Source of the DNA: Roseimarinus sp035271585
Lineage (GTDB): Bacteria > Bacteroidota > Bacteroidia > Bacteroidales > Prolixibacteraceae
Reading direction: 5' to 3'
Length of the DNA: 64,000 nucleotides
Assembly: GCA_035271585.1 (NCBI GenBank)
Contig: DATERL010000150.1
Location: forward strand, 6,584-70,583
The position numbers were made by a program, and so were the translations under genes. Below the pieces are notes generated by a model. That model was not told the origin of the DNA. It did no database searches and saw only the letters and a list, made by a program, of their open reading frames with translations. Within the stretch, counting starts at the first letter, position 1. Each line of letters starts with the position of its first letter. This document shows positions 45,789 through 55,103 of this stretch, one piece after another.

Positions 45789-46865
45789 ATGATAAAAAAA
45801 ACAATTATCGTATTTACATTCATAGTTGGAGCAATTTATTCTATTAATGCACAAAATCAACTCCCTACCCGAGGGTTTTGTATTGAAGCTCCTGGCTCAA
45901 ACGATGTCGATCGTTTTGTAACATTTATCGATACGGAACTTGCTTCGCGCGGGGTTAACACCTTGGTGCTGCGCATCGATTATAATTACCAGTTTAAAAG
46001 TTATCCCGAGCTGGGCAACAACTATGGTTTATCAGAAAGTGATGTAAAAAAGTTGGTTAAATGTTGTCAACAAAACAGCATAAAACTAATTCCACAAATT
46101 AACCTGTTGGGACACCAATCGTGGGCCGAAGGTACGGGCAAGCTTTTACAGGTATATCCACAATTTGACGAAACTCCATGGGTAAAAATGCCCAAAAAAT
46201 ACGAATGGCCCAATGCCGATGGCCTTTATTGCAAAAGCTATTGTCCGCTGCATCCCAATTTGCACAAAATTATTTTTGCCTTGGTGGACGAAATTTGTAC
46301 AGTTTTCGAAGCCGATGCTTTTCATGCAGGTATGGATGAGGTTTTCTACATTGGCGACGATAAATGCCCACGTTGTGGTGGTAGGGATAGGGCTGAACTT
46401 TTCGCCGGAGAAGTAAACAAAATTCAAAACCACCTGTCGCTTAAAGGTCGCCAACTTTGGATTTGGGGCGATCGATTAATCGATGGTAAAATTACCGGCA
46501 TAGGCGAATGGGAAGCGAGTACAAACAACACCCACCCTGCCATCGATTTAATTTCGAAAGATGTGATGATTTGCGACTGGCATTACGAACGCGCCGATCA
46601 AACACCTGTTTACTTTGCCATGAAAGGTTTTTCCGTTATTACCTGTGTATGGAAGAATGCCGATCTTGCCATAGTGCAAGCTAACGACATGCTTCACTTT
46701 CGTAAAAATGCCACCAATGAAATGAAAAACCGTTACTGCGGCATGATGCAAACAATATGGTCGGGATCTAACGCCTTTCTCAATGAATTTTATTCAGAGA
46801 AAAACTTACCAAATAGTGAGTCCTACTGCTTTAAAGAATTATTCAAAGTAATAGGATCGGAATAA
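45789..46865 (+). CDS. GH20-type glycoside hydrolase (catalytic domain only)
   Basis: A 358-residue exported protein. The start is taken at ATG 45789 (a GTG two codons earlier is in frame). The signal peptide ends SINAQ. The fold pattern of a GH20 barrel is visible: NTLVLRIDYNYQF, KLIPQINLLGHQSW, YCPLHPNLHKIIFALVDEI, and the catalytic Asp-Glu pair in FHAGMDEVF (Asp183, Glu184), which in GH20 supports substrate-assisted cleavage of N-acetylhexosamines. A CPRCGG motif follows the DE pair by eight residues. There is no N-terminal GH20b domain, and the protein is shorter than standard hexosaminidases. It shares an operon with the DUF5009 acyltransferase. Its stop is 9 nt from the convergent pectate lyase stop. 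Confidence 0.82.
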   Translation: MIKKTIIVFTFIVGAIYSINAQNQLPTRGFCIEAPGSNDVDRFVTFIDTELASRGVNTLVLRIDYNYQFKSYPELGNNYGLSESDVKKLVKCCQQNSIKLIPQINLLGHQSWAEGTGKLLQVYPQFDETPWVKMPKKYEWPNADGLYCKSYCPLHPNLHKIIFALVDEICTVFEADAFHAGMDEVFYIGDDKCPRCGGRDRAELFAGEVNKIQNHLSLKGRQLWIWGDRLIDGKITGIGEWEASTNNTHPAIDLISKDVMICDWHYERADQTPVYFAMKGFSVITCVWKNADLAIVQANDMLHFRKNATNEMKNRYCGMMQTIWSGSNAFLNEFYSEKNLPNSESYCFKELFKVIGSE

Positions 46866-46874
46866 TCGAAACAA

Positions 46875-49865
46875 CTATCTAACAATCATCAGTTTTGAAG
46901 TGTATAATTTTTGATCGCTAAGCAACTGCACAATATAAGTTCCTTGGGCCAAATCTTTTGCTTCTAACTCAATTTGAGCAGTATAACTGCCCGACTTAAG
47001 TACATAACTCATCAGTTTTTGTCCTTGAGTGTTGATTATATTGATGGTGGCATCGTTATTTAAACGTTCGGGAAGTTGAATTGAAAACTTATGGTTGGCT
47101 GGGTTTGGAAACAATCGTAATTGACTGTTACCGGTCAATTGTTCCGAAAGGCCATTCACATTTAAAAAGTCATCGATCTCGGCTTGCGAAAGTGCATAAT
47201 TATAAAGCCGAATATCGTCGAGCGAACCCCTTAAATACGTTTTATCGTCGGGTCTATAAGCAAAATACAAGTTCCGATCTTGAGATAAATCGCCCGTATT
47301 ATCAGTTTCCTCGGCAATAAGCTGACCATTGGCATACAGTGTAATTTTGTGGTTTTCTACATCTCGTGTGGCAACTACATGAACCCATTCCATAGTAAAA
47401 AAGGGCTCAATGGGCGTTACAATCGAAGAACTGTTTTGACCATCGTCGAGCTTAAAAACAAATTGATCGGATAAAGGATCGCTATACATTTCCCAGTGTT
47501 TGCGAAAAAAATGAGCGTTAGGATCCCCATCGAGGTATCCCTTAAAAATATAAGGTAGAATTTTATTGCTATACATCGAAATTGTATTGCTTTTCAACCA
47601 AAAAGCGAGGGTAAAACTATTGGTATCGAAATCGAACTGGTAACTGTGCGGAACATAAATATACTGGCTAGAACCGTTAAAAACGATGGCCTGATTCACT
47701 GGGGAATCGTTAACCGTTGCATCTTCTTTAATACCAATAGAGAGTGTCTTACTTTCGAAAGGAGAACTATCGGTCAAGTCGGAAAAAACATCAAGGGTCC
47801 AATGCCCAACCATTTGGGGTTCAAGTTGTTCCCTAATCGAAAAAGAACGAGAATTATCCTCGTTGGTTTTTCCATTTTTATTAACCGCCTCAACACGCCA
47901 ATAGTATGTTTTATTCGGTAAAAATGTTGGCCGGTAATTATTTTCGCTAAGGTTGACCAATAAAGCGGGCGACTGCTCTTCGCCAAAGTATAAATTATAC
48001 GATTCGGCTCCCAATGATGGGCTCCAGCTTAGCAAAGTATTGTTACTAATTTTGATGGCATTGTTGTCGGGGTATAATAAAATTACGGGCATCGGAACTG
48101 CGGTTTCGGAATATGAAGTAACAGTTCCAGTATTGGAATAAACCGATTTTTCATTCTTTTCAAAAGCTACAACCCGATAAGTATATTCGGTGTGATCAGC
48201 CACATTTTTATCGATATAAACACTTGTATTGGCAGCCAGGGTATCAATAACTTCAAAATTGCCATTAGTCATTCGTTCTATATAATATCCGTCTTCGGTT
48301 TCGGAGTTATCAATCCATCTAACAGTAATTTCTACAACATGGGTCAATTCGGCAACGAGTTGTGTTGGTGGTATAACAAAATACGAACCCGCTTCAATGC
48401 TATTTAAATAATACTCGAGATTAGTATAACCTTCCCCATATAAGTCACCATTACGGTCACTGGGGTCGTTGGGATCAAGTCCAACACCGATTTCCCATTC
48501 ATCGGGCATACCATCGCTATCGGAATCGACAGGAGCTGTGGCCGAAAAAAGAAACGGCCAACCTCCAACATCACCAGGAGTATCGATAATTCCGGTTTTG
48601 GCTCCTTTGTACTGTCCTCCATAAGCAGCATTTCCTTCACGGGTTTCTTTAATTACCCTGGTTTCATGAATATCGAGTTTAGGAATCCGAACACCTGCAT
48701 TGGACAAAACAAAGTCATAAGCTTCGCTGGCCGTTAGGGTTTCAAATATTTGATGATCAAAAGGAACATCGACCCGCAATTGTTCCTTGGCATTTTCTGT
48801 AACGCTTTGAACTCCCAGTTCCCAGTTATCTTCCAAAATTTCGGGTTTGCCATACACTTCATTACCATTTACATAAAACAAGCTATAACCGTATTTTCCT
48901 TGCGCGCTGGGCTCAAGCACCCTGTACGAAATTGGTCCTGTATTGGTTGCCGGACCTGGTTTGTAATAGTTGTTCACAATGTTGATATTGGCTTTTGTTC
49001 CTGTATTCTCGTGAGGCTCTCCACCATAAACGTTATTAAAACCCCAGTTATAAATTACATTATTTCTGAAATCGGTTTTATCATCCATAAAAGGCGAATA
49101 CCTTGCCCCATTGAAACGGGGTGTTCTACTGGTATGATGCGCAATTAGGTTGCGAATAAAAGACGCTTTATTGCCTCCCCATATTCCACCGTATCCGTGA
49201 TCGCCTTTAACATGTAAGGAACGAAAAAGGCTTTCGGAGATAATACAATTCTGCATAGTAAAGAATTCGTTCCGATAAAACGAAGCAGCTTCGTCAACGC
49301 CCCAGCTCATTGTACAATGATCGATCATTATATTTTTCTTTTCGTTGCCCTTAAAGGCATCGTCTTCGGTAAAATCGCCCATCCGGAATCGCAAATAGCG
49401 AACAATTACATTATTGGCGTCAATTCTGGTGGGAGAACCTTTTATGGTTATTCCGTCGCCGGGAGCCGACTGGCCAGCAATGGTGATGCTATCGTTTTTA
49501 ATTTGCAAGGTAGAATTAAGTTCAATGGTTCCCGATACTTTAAACAGAACAGTGCGTGCGCCCGATGCCAAAACGGCTTCGCGCAAGCTACCTTCGCCGC
49601 TATCGTTCAGGTTAGTAACATAAATAACTGCTCCCCCACGACCTCCGCTTGTATAACGTCCCCAGCCATCGGCTTCAGGAAAAGCAAGAAGAGAATCAGT
49701 CTCAAAAGCATTTTCGTTTTTCGATAAATTACCGGCTTCAAATGTTGAGGCATGAACAGCCACAATACCCAAAGCATTGAACAACAAAACGATAATGAAT
49801 AGAAATGACCTCACACTTGGAAGCAACTGATTTTTAAGTTGTTCAAAATTGAATAAATTTTTCAT
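46875..49865 (-). CDS. PL1-type pectate lyase with FnIII, LamG and T9SS domains
   Basis: Surface or secreted polygalacturonate lyase of 996 residues. The signal peptide (about 1-39) ends VAVHA. The PL1 beta-helix (about 60-440) shows ADGWGRYTSGGRGGAVIYVT, NDSGEGSLREAV, SGTIELN, IDHCTMSWGVDEAASFY and SRTPRFNGARYSPF, typical of Bacteroidota PL1 enzymes. A calcium-binding-type segment DSDSDGMPDEWEIGVGLDP follows (about 447-465). Two fibronectin-III-like domains (about 500-680), a LamG/concanavalin-like domain (about 690-860) and a T9SS type A sorting domain (about 910-996; LRLFPNPANHKFSIQL, LAQGTYIVQLL) complete it. Divergent from the CE8 pectinesterase, so pectin de-esterification and cleavage are encoded back to back. 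Confidence 0.93.
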   Translation of the reverse strand: MKNLFNFEQLKNQLLPSVRSFLFIIVLLFNALGIVAVHASTFEAGNLSKNENAFETDSLLAFPEADGWGRYTSGGRGGAVIYVTNLNDSGEGSLREAVLASGARTVLFKVSGTIELNSTLQIKNDSITIAGQSAPGDGITIKGSPTRIDANNVIVRYLRFRMGDFTEDDAFKGNEKKNIMIDHCTMSWGVDEAASFYRNEFFTMQNCIISESLFRSLHVKGDHGYGGIWGGNKASFIRNLIAHHTSRTPRFNGARYSPFMDDKTDFRNNVIYNWGFNNVYGGEPHENTGTKANINIVNNYYKPGPATNTGPISYRVLEPSAQGKYGYSLFYVNGNEVYGKPEILEDNWELGVQSVTENAKEQLRVDVPFDHQIFETLTASEAYDFVLSNAGVRIPKLDIHETRVIKETREGNAAYGGQYKGAKTGIIDTPGDVGGWPFLFSATAPVDSDSDGMPDEWEIGVGLDPNDPSDRNGDLYGEGYTNLEYYLNSIEAGSYFVIPPTQLVAELTHVVEITVRWIDNSETEDGYYIERMTNGNFEVIDTLAANTSVYIDKNVADHTEYTYRVVAFEKNEKSVYSNTGTVTSYSETAVPMPVILLYPDNNAIKISNNTLLSWSPSLGAESYNLYFGEEQSPALLVNLSENNYRPTFLPNKTYYWRVEAVNKNGKTNEDNSRSFSIREQLEPQMVGHWTLDVFSDLTDSSPFESKTLSIGIKEDATVNDSPVNQAIVFNGSSQYIYVPHSYQFDFDTNSFTLAFWLKSNTISMYSNKILPYIFKGYLDGDPNAHFFRKHWEMYSDPLSDQFVFKLDDGQNSSSIVTPIEPFFTMEWVHVVATRDVENHKITLYANGQLIAEETDNTGDLSQDRNLYFAYRPDDKTYLRGSLDDIRLYNYALSQAEIDDFLNVNGLSEQLTGNSQLRLFPNPANHKFSIQLPERLNNDATINIINTQGQKLMSYVLKSGSYTAQIELEAKDLAQGTYIVQLLSDQKLYTSKLMIVR

Positions 49866-50284
49866 GCGTTTATATTTTCAAATTAATAGCTCTCTGTTGT
49901 GTTGAATTTTGTTTTGGAACAACCAGACTCACTGAATTGTAACTTACAGGAAGACTGCTTATTAAATCATCTGCTGATGTGCAAATATATTATTCAAGAC
50001 ATGAATAAAATTACAAAAAATATTTCAAGGAATAAAATTGAACTCCACAAAACACATAAAATTCATTCAACAAGTAATATAGAATTGTGTAAAACCATTA
50101 GAAATTATGTGCTTCATTCTGTTGTGAATATGCTTAATAAGCAGACGATAAAATCATAAAACGCTGATTAAACAGTACTCAAAAAATCTAATCAAAATTA
50201 TTCCAGCGCATATATTTTGTATATTTGAAACTGAATGCTGCTAAAGAATAGGAATTAAATAGAACTTTCAAAAAACTTTCGATT
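49866..50284. other. Divergent promoter region between PL1 and CE8 genes
   Basis: 419 bp, strongly AT-rich. An open frame of 86 codons on the plus strand (49899-50159) has no recognisable content and is rejected as a gene. A TATATTTG at 50220-50227 fits the -7 consensus for the CE8 gene. No clear promoter for the PL1 direction was identified. Confidence 0.55.
50220..50227 (+). promoter_or_regulatory. Putative -7 box for the CE8 gene
   Basis: TATATTTG matches TAnnTTTG and lies 57 nt before the ATG. No TTTG was found at the expected -33 distance. Confidence 0.42.
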
Positions 50285-53200
50285 ATGAAAAATCAGACCA
50301 CTAACTCGGCAATTATTTTGATTATAAGTTTAGCACTTACATTATCGGTACAAGTTATTGCTTGGGGGCAAAACGAAAAACCTAAAATCGATGTGTGGGA
50401 CTTTGGTGCTGAACAACTCGACGAAAACAACTATAACAATTGCCTAACAGTTGACATCATTAATAACTGGTATCCCGAATCGATTACACTCGGAAGCAGC
50501 GGCAATACACTACCCTCCTTTACTTCGGGAATACTTAGCTGGACTGGTGGCGGGAACGACCGCCTGCGCACAAGCAATACCGCAATTACACGTTACGACG
50601 AAAATATCTCAGGAGCAAAAGACTATAGCGGACGCATTTATGTCAACTCAGCTGCCAATGCAAGCCGTTACCTGAGCTTTACATTAAACGAAAACGACAT
50701 AATAACCCTGTTTACCAAAACCGACGCAGGCGGAAATATTGTTTTTCAAAATCAAGAAGTACCCGAACTACAAAGCGACGAAATTGAAGTAGGAACTGAT
50801 TTGACCGAGCTAATTTTTGTTGCCAAACAAGCCGGTGAGTTCCGCGTTTTTGACAAGCAGGGAAAACCCAGTTACTACCGTGTTTATCGAAAAAGTGCTT
50901 CGTATGCAACAGTAAGCGGAACAATCAATCGCGAAAATGCCACTGATATCCCCGAAAATTATTCAATTCAATTTAAAAACGAAGCCGGAAAAACCTGGCA
51001 AACCACGCCCCAAGAGAACAACAATTACAGCATTGAAATCCCCATTGAAAACACATATGAAATTAGTTTGATAAATGCGAACGGCTACATTGTTTCAAGT
51101 GAAAGCACTGTTGCGGTTTTAAATAAAACATTGCAATTTGATATTACGATTCTAAAAGTTGAACTGTTTACGCTTAGTGGTTCAATAAGCGGGCTTAACG
51201 AGCAAATTATTAATTTGAAACTTGATTATTCAGCCGATATAAACCAACATAAAATATTCAAGCCCAGCCCTGTTATTAATTATGAAACAGCAACTTACTC
51301 GGTTCAACTTGAAGCCAATTGCGAATATACCATTTCGGCACAAGGTGTGAACGATTATTATATTTCGGAAAATACCATTAGCATTGAGGCCATCGATACC
51401 AATGCCGACATTCAGTTTGAAGCAAAAGTTCTTTATACAGTAAGTATTTTGGCCGAAGGTTTAAATACAGAACAACTTCAAAAGCTGAAACTTACTTTCA
51501 TAAACAATAACGATGGGTATCAATATCAATTCGACGAGATTGAAGAAATAGCGCTCCGCAACGGCTCCTATAATGTTGAATATGAAAGGCTCGACGAATT
51601 TGCCGTTAAAATGGGATTGACCTCAAACCTCAACATTGATAATACTGCTACTTCGAAAAAACTATCGTTTGAAAACATCAACACTTGGACTTTCGACGAC
51701 AAAGAAATCGCCGACGGTACAAGTGCATACAATGGTTTACATTTTACCAAGCAGGTAAGCAACGAAATGGCTAAAGGGCACTTGGTTGCAAAGCCGGGCG
51801 CCACAATTCAGGTGCCTGTTAATCAGGGCGACAAAATAGAAGTTTCTTATTATTACACAGCCAGTTTTACCATTGAAGACAGTGAACCATTCTTTACCGA
51901 AAGTAAAAGCACCAGCACAAACGAGTATGCTTACTATACTTATACCGGAACAAAAGCCGGGTATATTACCATCACCATTGGCGATAAAGCAAGCAGTACA
52001 TACATCACTGAAATTTCAATTGATAACTCCATTCAATATTTGGCACTTATCGAAGTGGGAAAAAATAAAACCTACCCAAGTGTAAACGATGCGCTAAACG
52101 CCATAAGTAAAATGGTTCGAAACAACAACGAGCGTGTTACCATAATGATTGACCCGGGAAATTATGAAGAGATGTTGCTTGTTAATGAAAACAACATAAC
52201 ACTGAAAAATGCAGCTGCTGTGCCTGGCATTGGCCTTAAAAACCAAGGTGTCGATATTGATGAAAATGCCGTTCGAATAACATCGTACTACGGACATGGG
52301 TACAATTATTACAGCATGAAAAACAACCAAAAATGGGATGCCGAAGTATTGCGGGTAAACCGCGAAAATGGCTCCAGCACTTACCAAAACACCGGTGCAG
52401 GTACAAACAATGATTCCTACTGGAATGCAACGGTAGTAATCAATGCAAAGGGATTTATTGCCGAAAACATAATTTTCGAAAACTCTTTCAACCAGTACAT
52501 TTCACAAAAAGAAAGCAATGATGTTGTTTTAACATGGGAGTCGGGCAGCAAAGGCACACGCCCAACCAACTATGGGAACACCAATGTACAGCAAAGAAAT
52601 TTTGTTGAACGAGCAGCTGCCTTAGCAATTACAAAACAAGGCGATAAAGTGATTCTAAACGATTGTCGAGTTGTTGGCCGACAAGATTCATTTTATGGTG
52701 CCGAAGGCGCTCGCGTTGTGGTTTACAAAGGGGCTATGATGGGTGCTGTTGATTACTTGTTTGGCGGAATGACGGCCGTTTTTTATAAATCGAGTTTGAT
52801 AATGAACACCAGCGACGACAGCAACGACCGTTCGTACATTACCGCAGCACAACAAAACAATAGTCGCGGCTTTTTGATGTACCAATGCCATATCGAATCA
52901 GCTGAACCAGGCATCGAGTCGGCATCGGAATATAAATCGAAACCGGGTTATTTTGGACGGCCATGGCAAGCCACCACCAGCGAAGTAGTATTCTACTCTA
53001 CCACAATTGGAACTTCAAACGCACTAGGTTACGAGGGAAAATCGTTGATTGACCCGATAGGCTGGGTCAATTCGTTGGGAGGCGAATCGGCCGGAATGTG
53101 CGAATTTAATAGTATCGAAATATCGGGCAGCGACAACAGCAGCCGTAGGGCCAAATGGTCAACACTGTTAAATGAAGCTAAACTAAGCGATGGAACAGCC

Positions 53201-53512
53201 ATAACGCCCTATCTATTCACCAAAGGAAATGACGAATGGGACCCAATTACAGCGTTAATCGCCAATGATAATGAAACTGGCTACAAGCTATTAAAACAAA
53301 ATTTACCGGCTAAACTCCATGTTAAAGGGAATCAAATTTTACTTTCAAATATTTATTCCGATACCCTAGTTAAAGTATTCTCAATAAACGGAACGATGGT
53401 AAAGTCGTTTAAAATAAACACCGACAGCACCTTCGAAATGAACCGTGGTATTTGGATTGTAAGCATGAATTCGATAAAAGGAACCAAAGTCGTAAAAGTG
53501 GTAACCCACTAA
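50285..53512 (+). CDS. CE8 pectin methylesterase with long N-terminal region and T9SS domain
   Basis: Removes methyl groups from homogalacturonan. It is 1075 residues. The signal peptide (about 1-28) ends IAWGQ. A beta-sandwich module (about 35-205; IDVWDFGAEQLDENNYNN), three carboxypeptidase-regulatory/Ig-like repeats (about 210-465; SGTINRENATDIPENYSIQF) and a second sandwich module resembling the first (about 470-585; NTWTFDDKEIADG) precede the catalytic beta-helix. CE8 motifs are Asp801 in GRQDSFYG, Asp823 in AVDYLFGG and Arg892 in YFGRPWQ; their spacing matches the plant and bacterial acid/base-nucleophile-Arg triad. A T9SS type A-like tail ends the protein (about 1010-1075). Divergently transcribed from the PL1 lyase. 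Confidence 0.92.
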   Translation: MKNQTTNSAIILIISLALTLSVQVIAWGQNEKPKIDVWDFGAEQLDENNYNNCLTVDIINNWYPESITLGSSGNTLPSFTSGILSWTGGGNDRLRTSNTAITRYDENISGAKDYSGRIYVNSAANASRYLSFTLNENDIITLFTKTDAGGNIVFQNQEVPELQSDEIEVGTDLTELIFVAKQAGEFRVFDKQGKPSYYRVYRKSASYATVSGTINRENATDIPENYSIQFKNEAGKTWQTTPQENNNYSIEIPIENTYEISLINANGYIVSSESTVAVLNKTLQFDITILKVELFTLSGSISGLNEQIINLKLDYSADINQHKIFKPSPVINYETATYSVQLEANCEYTISAQGVNDYYISENTISIEAIDTNADIQFEAKVLYTVSILAEGLNTEQLQKLKLTFINNNDGYQYQFDEIEEIALRNGSYNVEYERLDEFAVKMGLTSNLNIDNTATSKKLSFENINTWTFDDKEIADGTSAYNGLHFTKQVSNEMAKGHLVAKPGATIQVPVNQGDKIEVSYYYTASFTIEDSEPFFTESKSTSTNEYAYYTYTGTKAGYITITIGDKASSTYITEISIDNSIQYLALIEVGKNKTYPSVNDALNAISKMVRNNNERVTIMIDPGNYEEMLLVNENNITLKNAAAVPGIGLKNQGVDIDENAVRITSYYGHGYNYYSMKNNQKWDAEVLRVNRENGSSTYQNTGAGTNNDSYWNATVVINAKGFIAENIIFENSFNQYISQKESNDVVLTWESGSKGTRPTNYGNTNVQQRNFVERAAALAITKQGDKVILNDCRVVGRQDSFYGAEGARVVVYKGAMMGAVDYLFGGMTAVFYKSSLIMNTSDDSNDRSYITAAQQNNSRGFLMYQCHIESAEPGIESASEYKSKPGYFGRPWQATTSEVVFYSTTIGTSNALGYEGKSLIDPIGWVNSLGGESAGMCEFNSIEISGSDNSSRRAKWSTLLNEAKLSDGTAITPYLFTKGNDEWDPITALIANDNETGYKLLKQNLPAKLHVKGNQILLSNIYSDTLVKVFSINGTMVKSFKINTDSTFEMNRGIWIVSMNSIKGTKVVKVVTH

Positions 53513-53631
53513 AATTGATGAAAAAACTTAAACTTTTTACAAAAAATAGAGGTTATCTGTACAGCTAAAATAACCAATTGATTGTTCGCTAAAAAAGCAG
53601 TAAATTGAATTCGATTTATATTTACCAATAC

Positions 53632-53643
53632 AACCAATTGGTT
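53632..53643. promoter_or_regulatory. 12-bp palindrome abutting the comF start
   Basis: AACCAATTGGTT is a perfect palindrome that ends directly at the ATG of comF. A half copy, AACCAATTG, occurs at 53572-53580. A near -7 box TATATTTA lies at 53617-53624, so the palindrome would overlap the transcription start or leader. Possible operator. Confidence 0.38.
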
Positions 53644-54381
53644 ATGAATTCAAAAAACAAAGCACCGAACCAAAACAAGTGGATTAAAATTAGTGAGTTT
53701 TTCAACGATTTTTTATCATTGGTTTACCCCAACCTTTGCTTGTGTTGTGAAATTCCTTTAGTAAAACAAGAGCATTTTATGTGTGCAGGCTGCGATTTGC
53801 ACTTGCCACGCAGCCATTACCATTTGGTCAGTAATAATCCAGTAGAACACCTCTTTTGGGGGCGCACATCGATTGAAAAAGCAACTTCGTACTTCATTTT
53901 TCAAAAAGGAAGCAAATACCAAAAATTGTTGCACCACCTAAAATACAAAGGATACCGCGAAATAGGCGTTGAGTTGGGAAAACGATTTGCCGCAGAACTT
54001 AATCAAGTAAGCTATTTCGACGAAATAGATGTGTTGGTTCCGGTGCCACTTCACCCTAAAAAAGAAAAACAAAGAGGCTATAACCAAAGTACGGCCATTG
54101 CCGAAGGAATGGCGCAAATACTGCACAAAGAACTAAATACAAACAACCTACAGCGAAAATATTACAGCGAAACACAAACCCGAAAAGGCCGTTACGAACG
54201 TTGGGAAAACGTAAATGAGCTGTTCGCAGTTAAAGAACCCAAATATTTTACCCATAAACACGTGTTGCTAATCGACGATGTGGTGACCACCGGATCCACC
54301 CTCGAAGCCTGTGCTAATGCCTTATTGCAATGTGAAGGCACCAAGGTAAGTATTGCCACTTTGGCTTATGCTTCATATTAA
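53644..54381 (+). CDS. comF: ComF-family amidophosphoribosyltransferase-like protein
   Basis: A 245-residue ComF family protein. The N-terminal zinc-finger-type cysteines LCLCCEIPL and CAGCDLHLPR precede a phosphoribosyltransferase fold with LHHLKYKGYREIG, VLVPVPLHPKKEKQRGYNQS and the PRPP-binding loop VLLIDDVVTTGSTLEAC. ATG 53644 is chosen; an upstream in-frame TTG is unlikely. ComF homologues take part in natural transformation, where they act in the cytoplasm on incoming single strands, but in many bacteria the gene stands alone and its role is untested. Confidence 0.93.
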   Translation: MNSKNKAPNQNKWIKISEFFNDFLSLVYPNLCLCCEIPLVKQEHFMCAGCDLHLPRSHYHLVSNNPVEHLFWGRTSIEKATSYFIFQKGSKYQKLLHHLKYKGYREIGVELGKRFAAELNQVSYFDEIDVLVPVPLHPKKEKQRGYNQSTAIAEGMAQILHKELNTNNLQRKYYSETQTRKGRYERWENVNELFAVKEPKYFTHKHVLLIDDVVTTGSTLEACANALLQCEGTKVSIATLAYASY

Positions 54382-54431
54382 AAAAACATTAAAAAATCTG
54401 ATTCATCGAACAACTGTGTTTATAATTAATC

Positions 54432-54455
54432 TATATTTGCGGTGTGAACATTCAC
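54432..54455 (+). promoter_or_regulatory. Promoter and probable operator of the efflux operon
   Basis: TATATTTG (54432-54439) is a full match to the -7 consensus. Five bases downstream lies the perfect inverted repeat GTGAA-CA-TTCAC (54444-54455), which would cover the transcription start. The TetR gene begins 21 nt later, so autorepression through this site is the simple reading. Confidence 0.6.
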
Positions 54456-54475
54456 TAACTTAATAAAATTAGAAA

Positions 54476-55063
54476 ATGATAGCCCAATTATCGGACAGAC
54501 AAAAAGAAATTATTGATGTTTCGCTCGAACTAATTGCAGAAAGCGGAATTCAGGGACTCACGATTAAGAATTTGGCCAAAAAAATTGGTTTTTCTGAATC
54601 GGCAATTTATCGACATTACGAAAACAAAACCCAAATTTTGGTGGCCATCTTAAATTTCTTCAAAGAAAATAGCGAACGCCTTTTTAAGGCTGAACTGGAA
54701 ACAGAAGAAGAAGCGATGACAAAAATAAGTAACATATTTCATAAACAGTTTAAAATATTTGCGGCTTCGCCATCGCTGGTTGCGGTGATATTTTCGGAAG
54801 AGCTTTTTAGAAACGAAGCCATTTTGATGGCCAAAGTGTCGCAAATAATGAACAACAACTCCAACACATTAACGAGTATTATTAAAAGTGGACAGGAAAA
54901 AGGCGAACTCAGAACCGATGTTGAAGCGGAGCATTTGTCACTTGTTGTCATGGGATCTCTTCGATTATTTGTAAAACAATGGCAAATGTCGAACTACGCT
55001 TTTAACCTTCAGGAAAAAGGAAATCAACTCTCGAATTCAATAAAAATACTGCTTCAAAAATAA
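54476..55063 (+). CDS. TetR/AcrR-family regulator
   Basis: A 195-residue repressor-type protein and the first gene of an efflux operon. The N-terminal TetR helix-turn-helix is clear: AESGIQGLTIKNLAKKIGFS, then ESAIYRHYENKTQIL (about 20-55). The C-terminal ligand-binding helical domain (about 60-195) has no predictable ligand. The tolC-like gene starts 40 nt downstream in the same direction. It likely represses its own promoter and the pump. Confidence 0.93.
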   Translation: MIAQLSDRQKEIIDVSLELIAESGIQGLTIKNLAKKIGFSESAIYRHYENKTQILVAILNFFKENSERLFKAELETEEEAMTKISNIFHKQFKIFAASPSLVAVIFSEELFRNEAILMAKVSQIMNNNSNTLTSIIKSGQEKGELRTDVEAEHLSLVVMGSLRLFVKQWQMSNYAFNLQEKGNQLSNSIKILLQK

Positions 55064-55103
55064 ATACCAGCAATATGAAAATCATTAAAAATATTAATAT
55101 AAA

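Noticed and set aside
49899..50159. Open frame of 86 codons between the PL1 and CE8 genes
   Set aside because: Low-complexity AT-rich translation without a recognisable domain, lying in a divergent promoter region.
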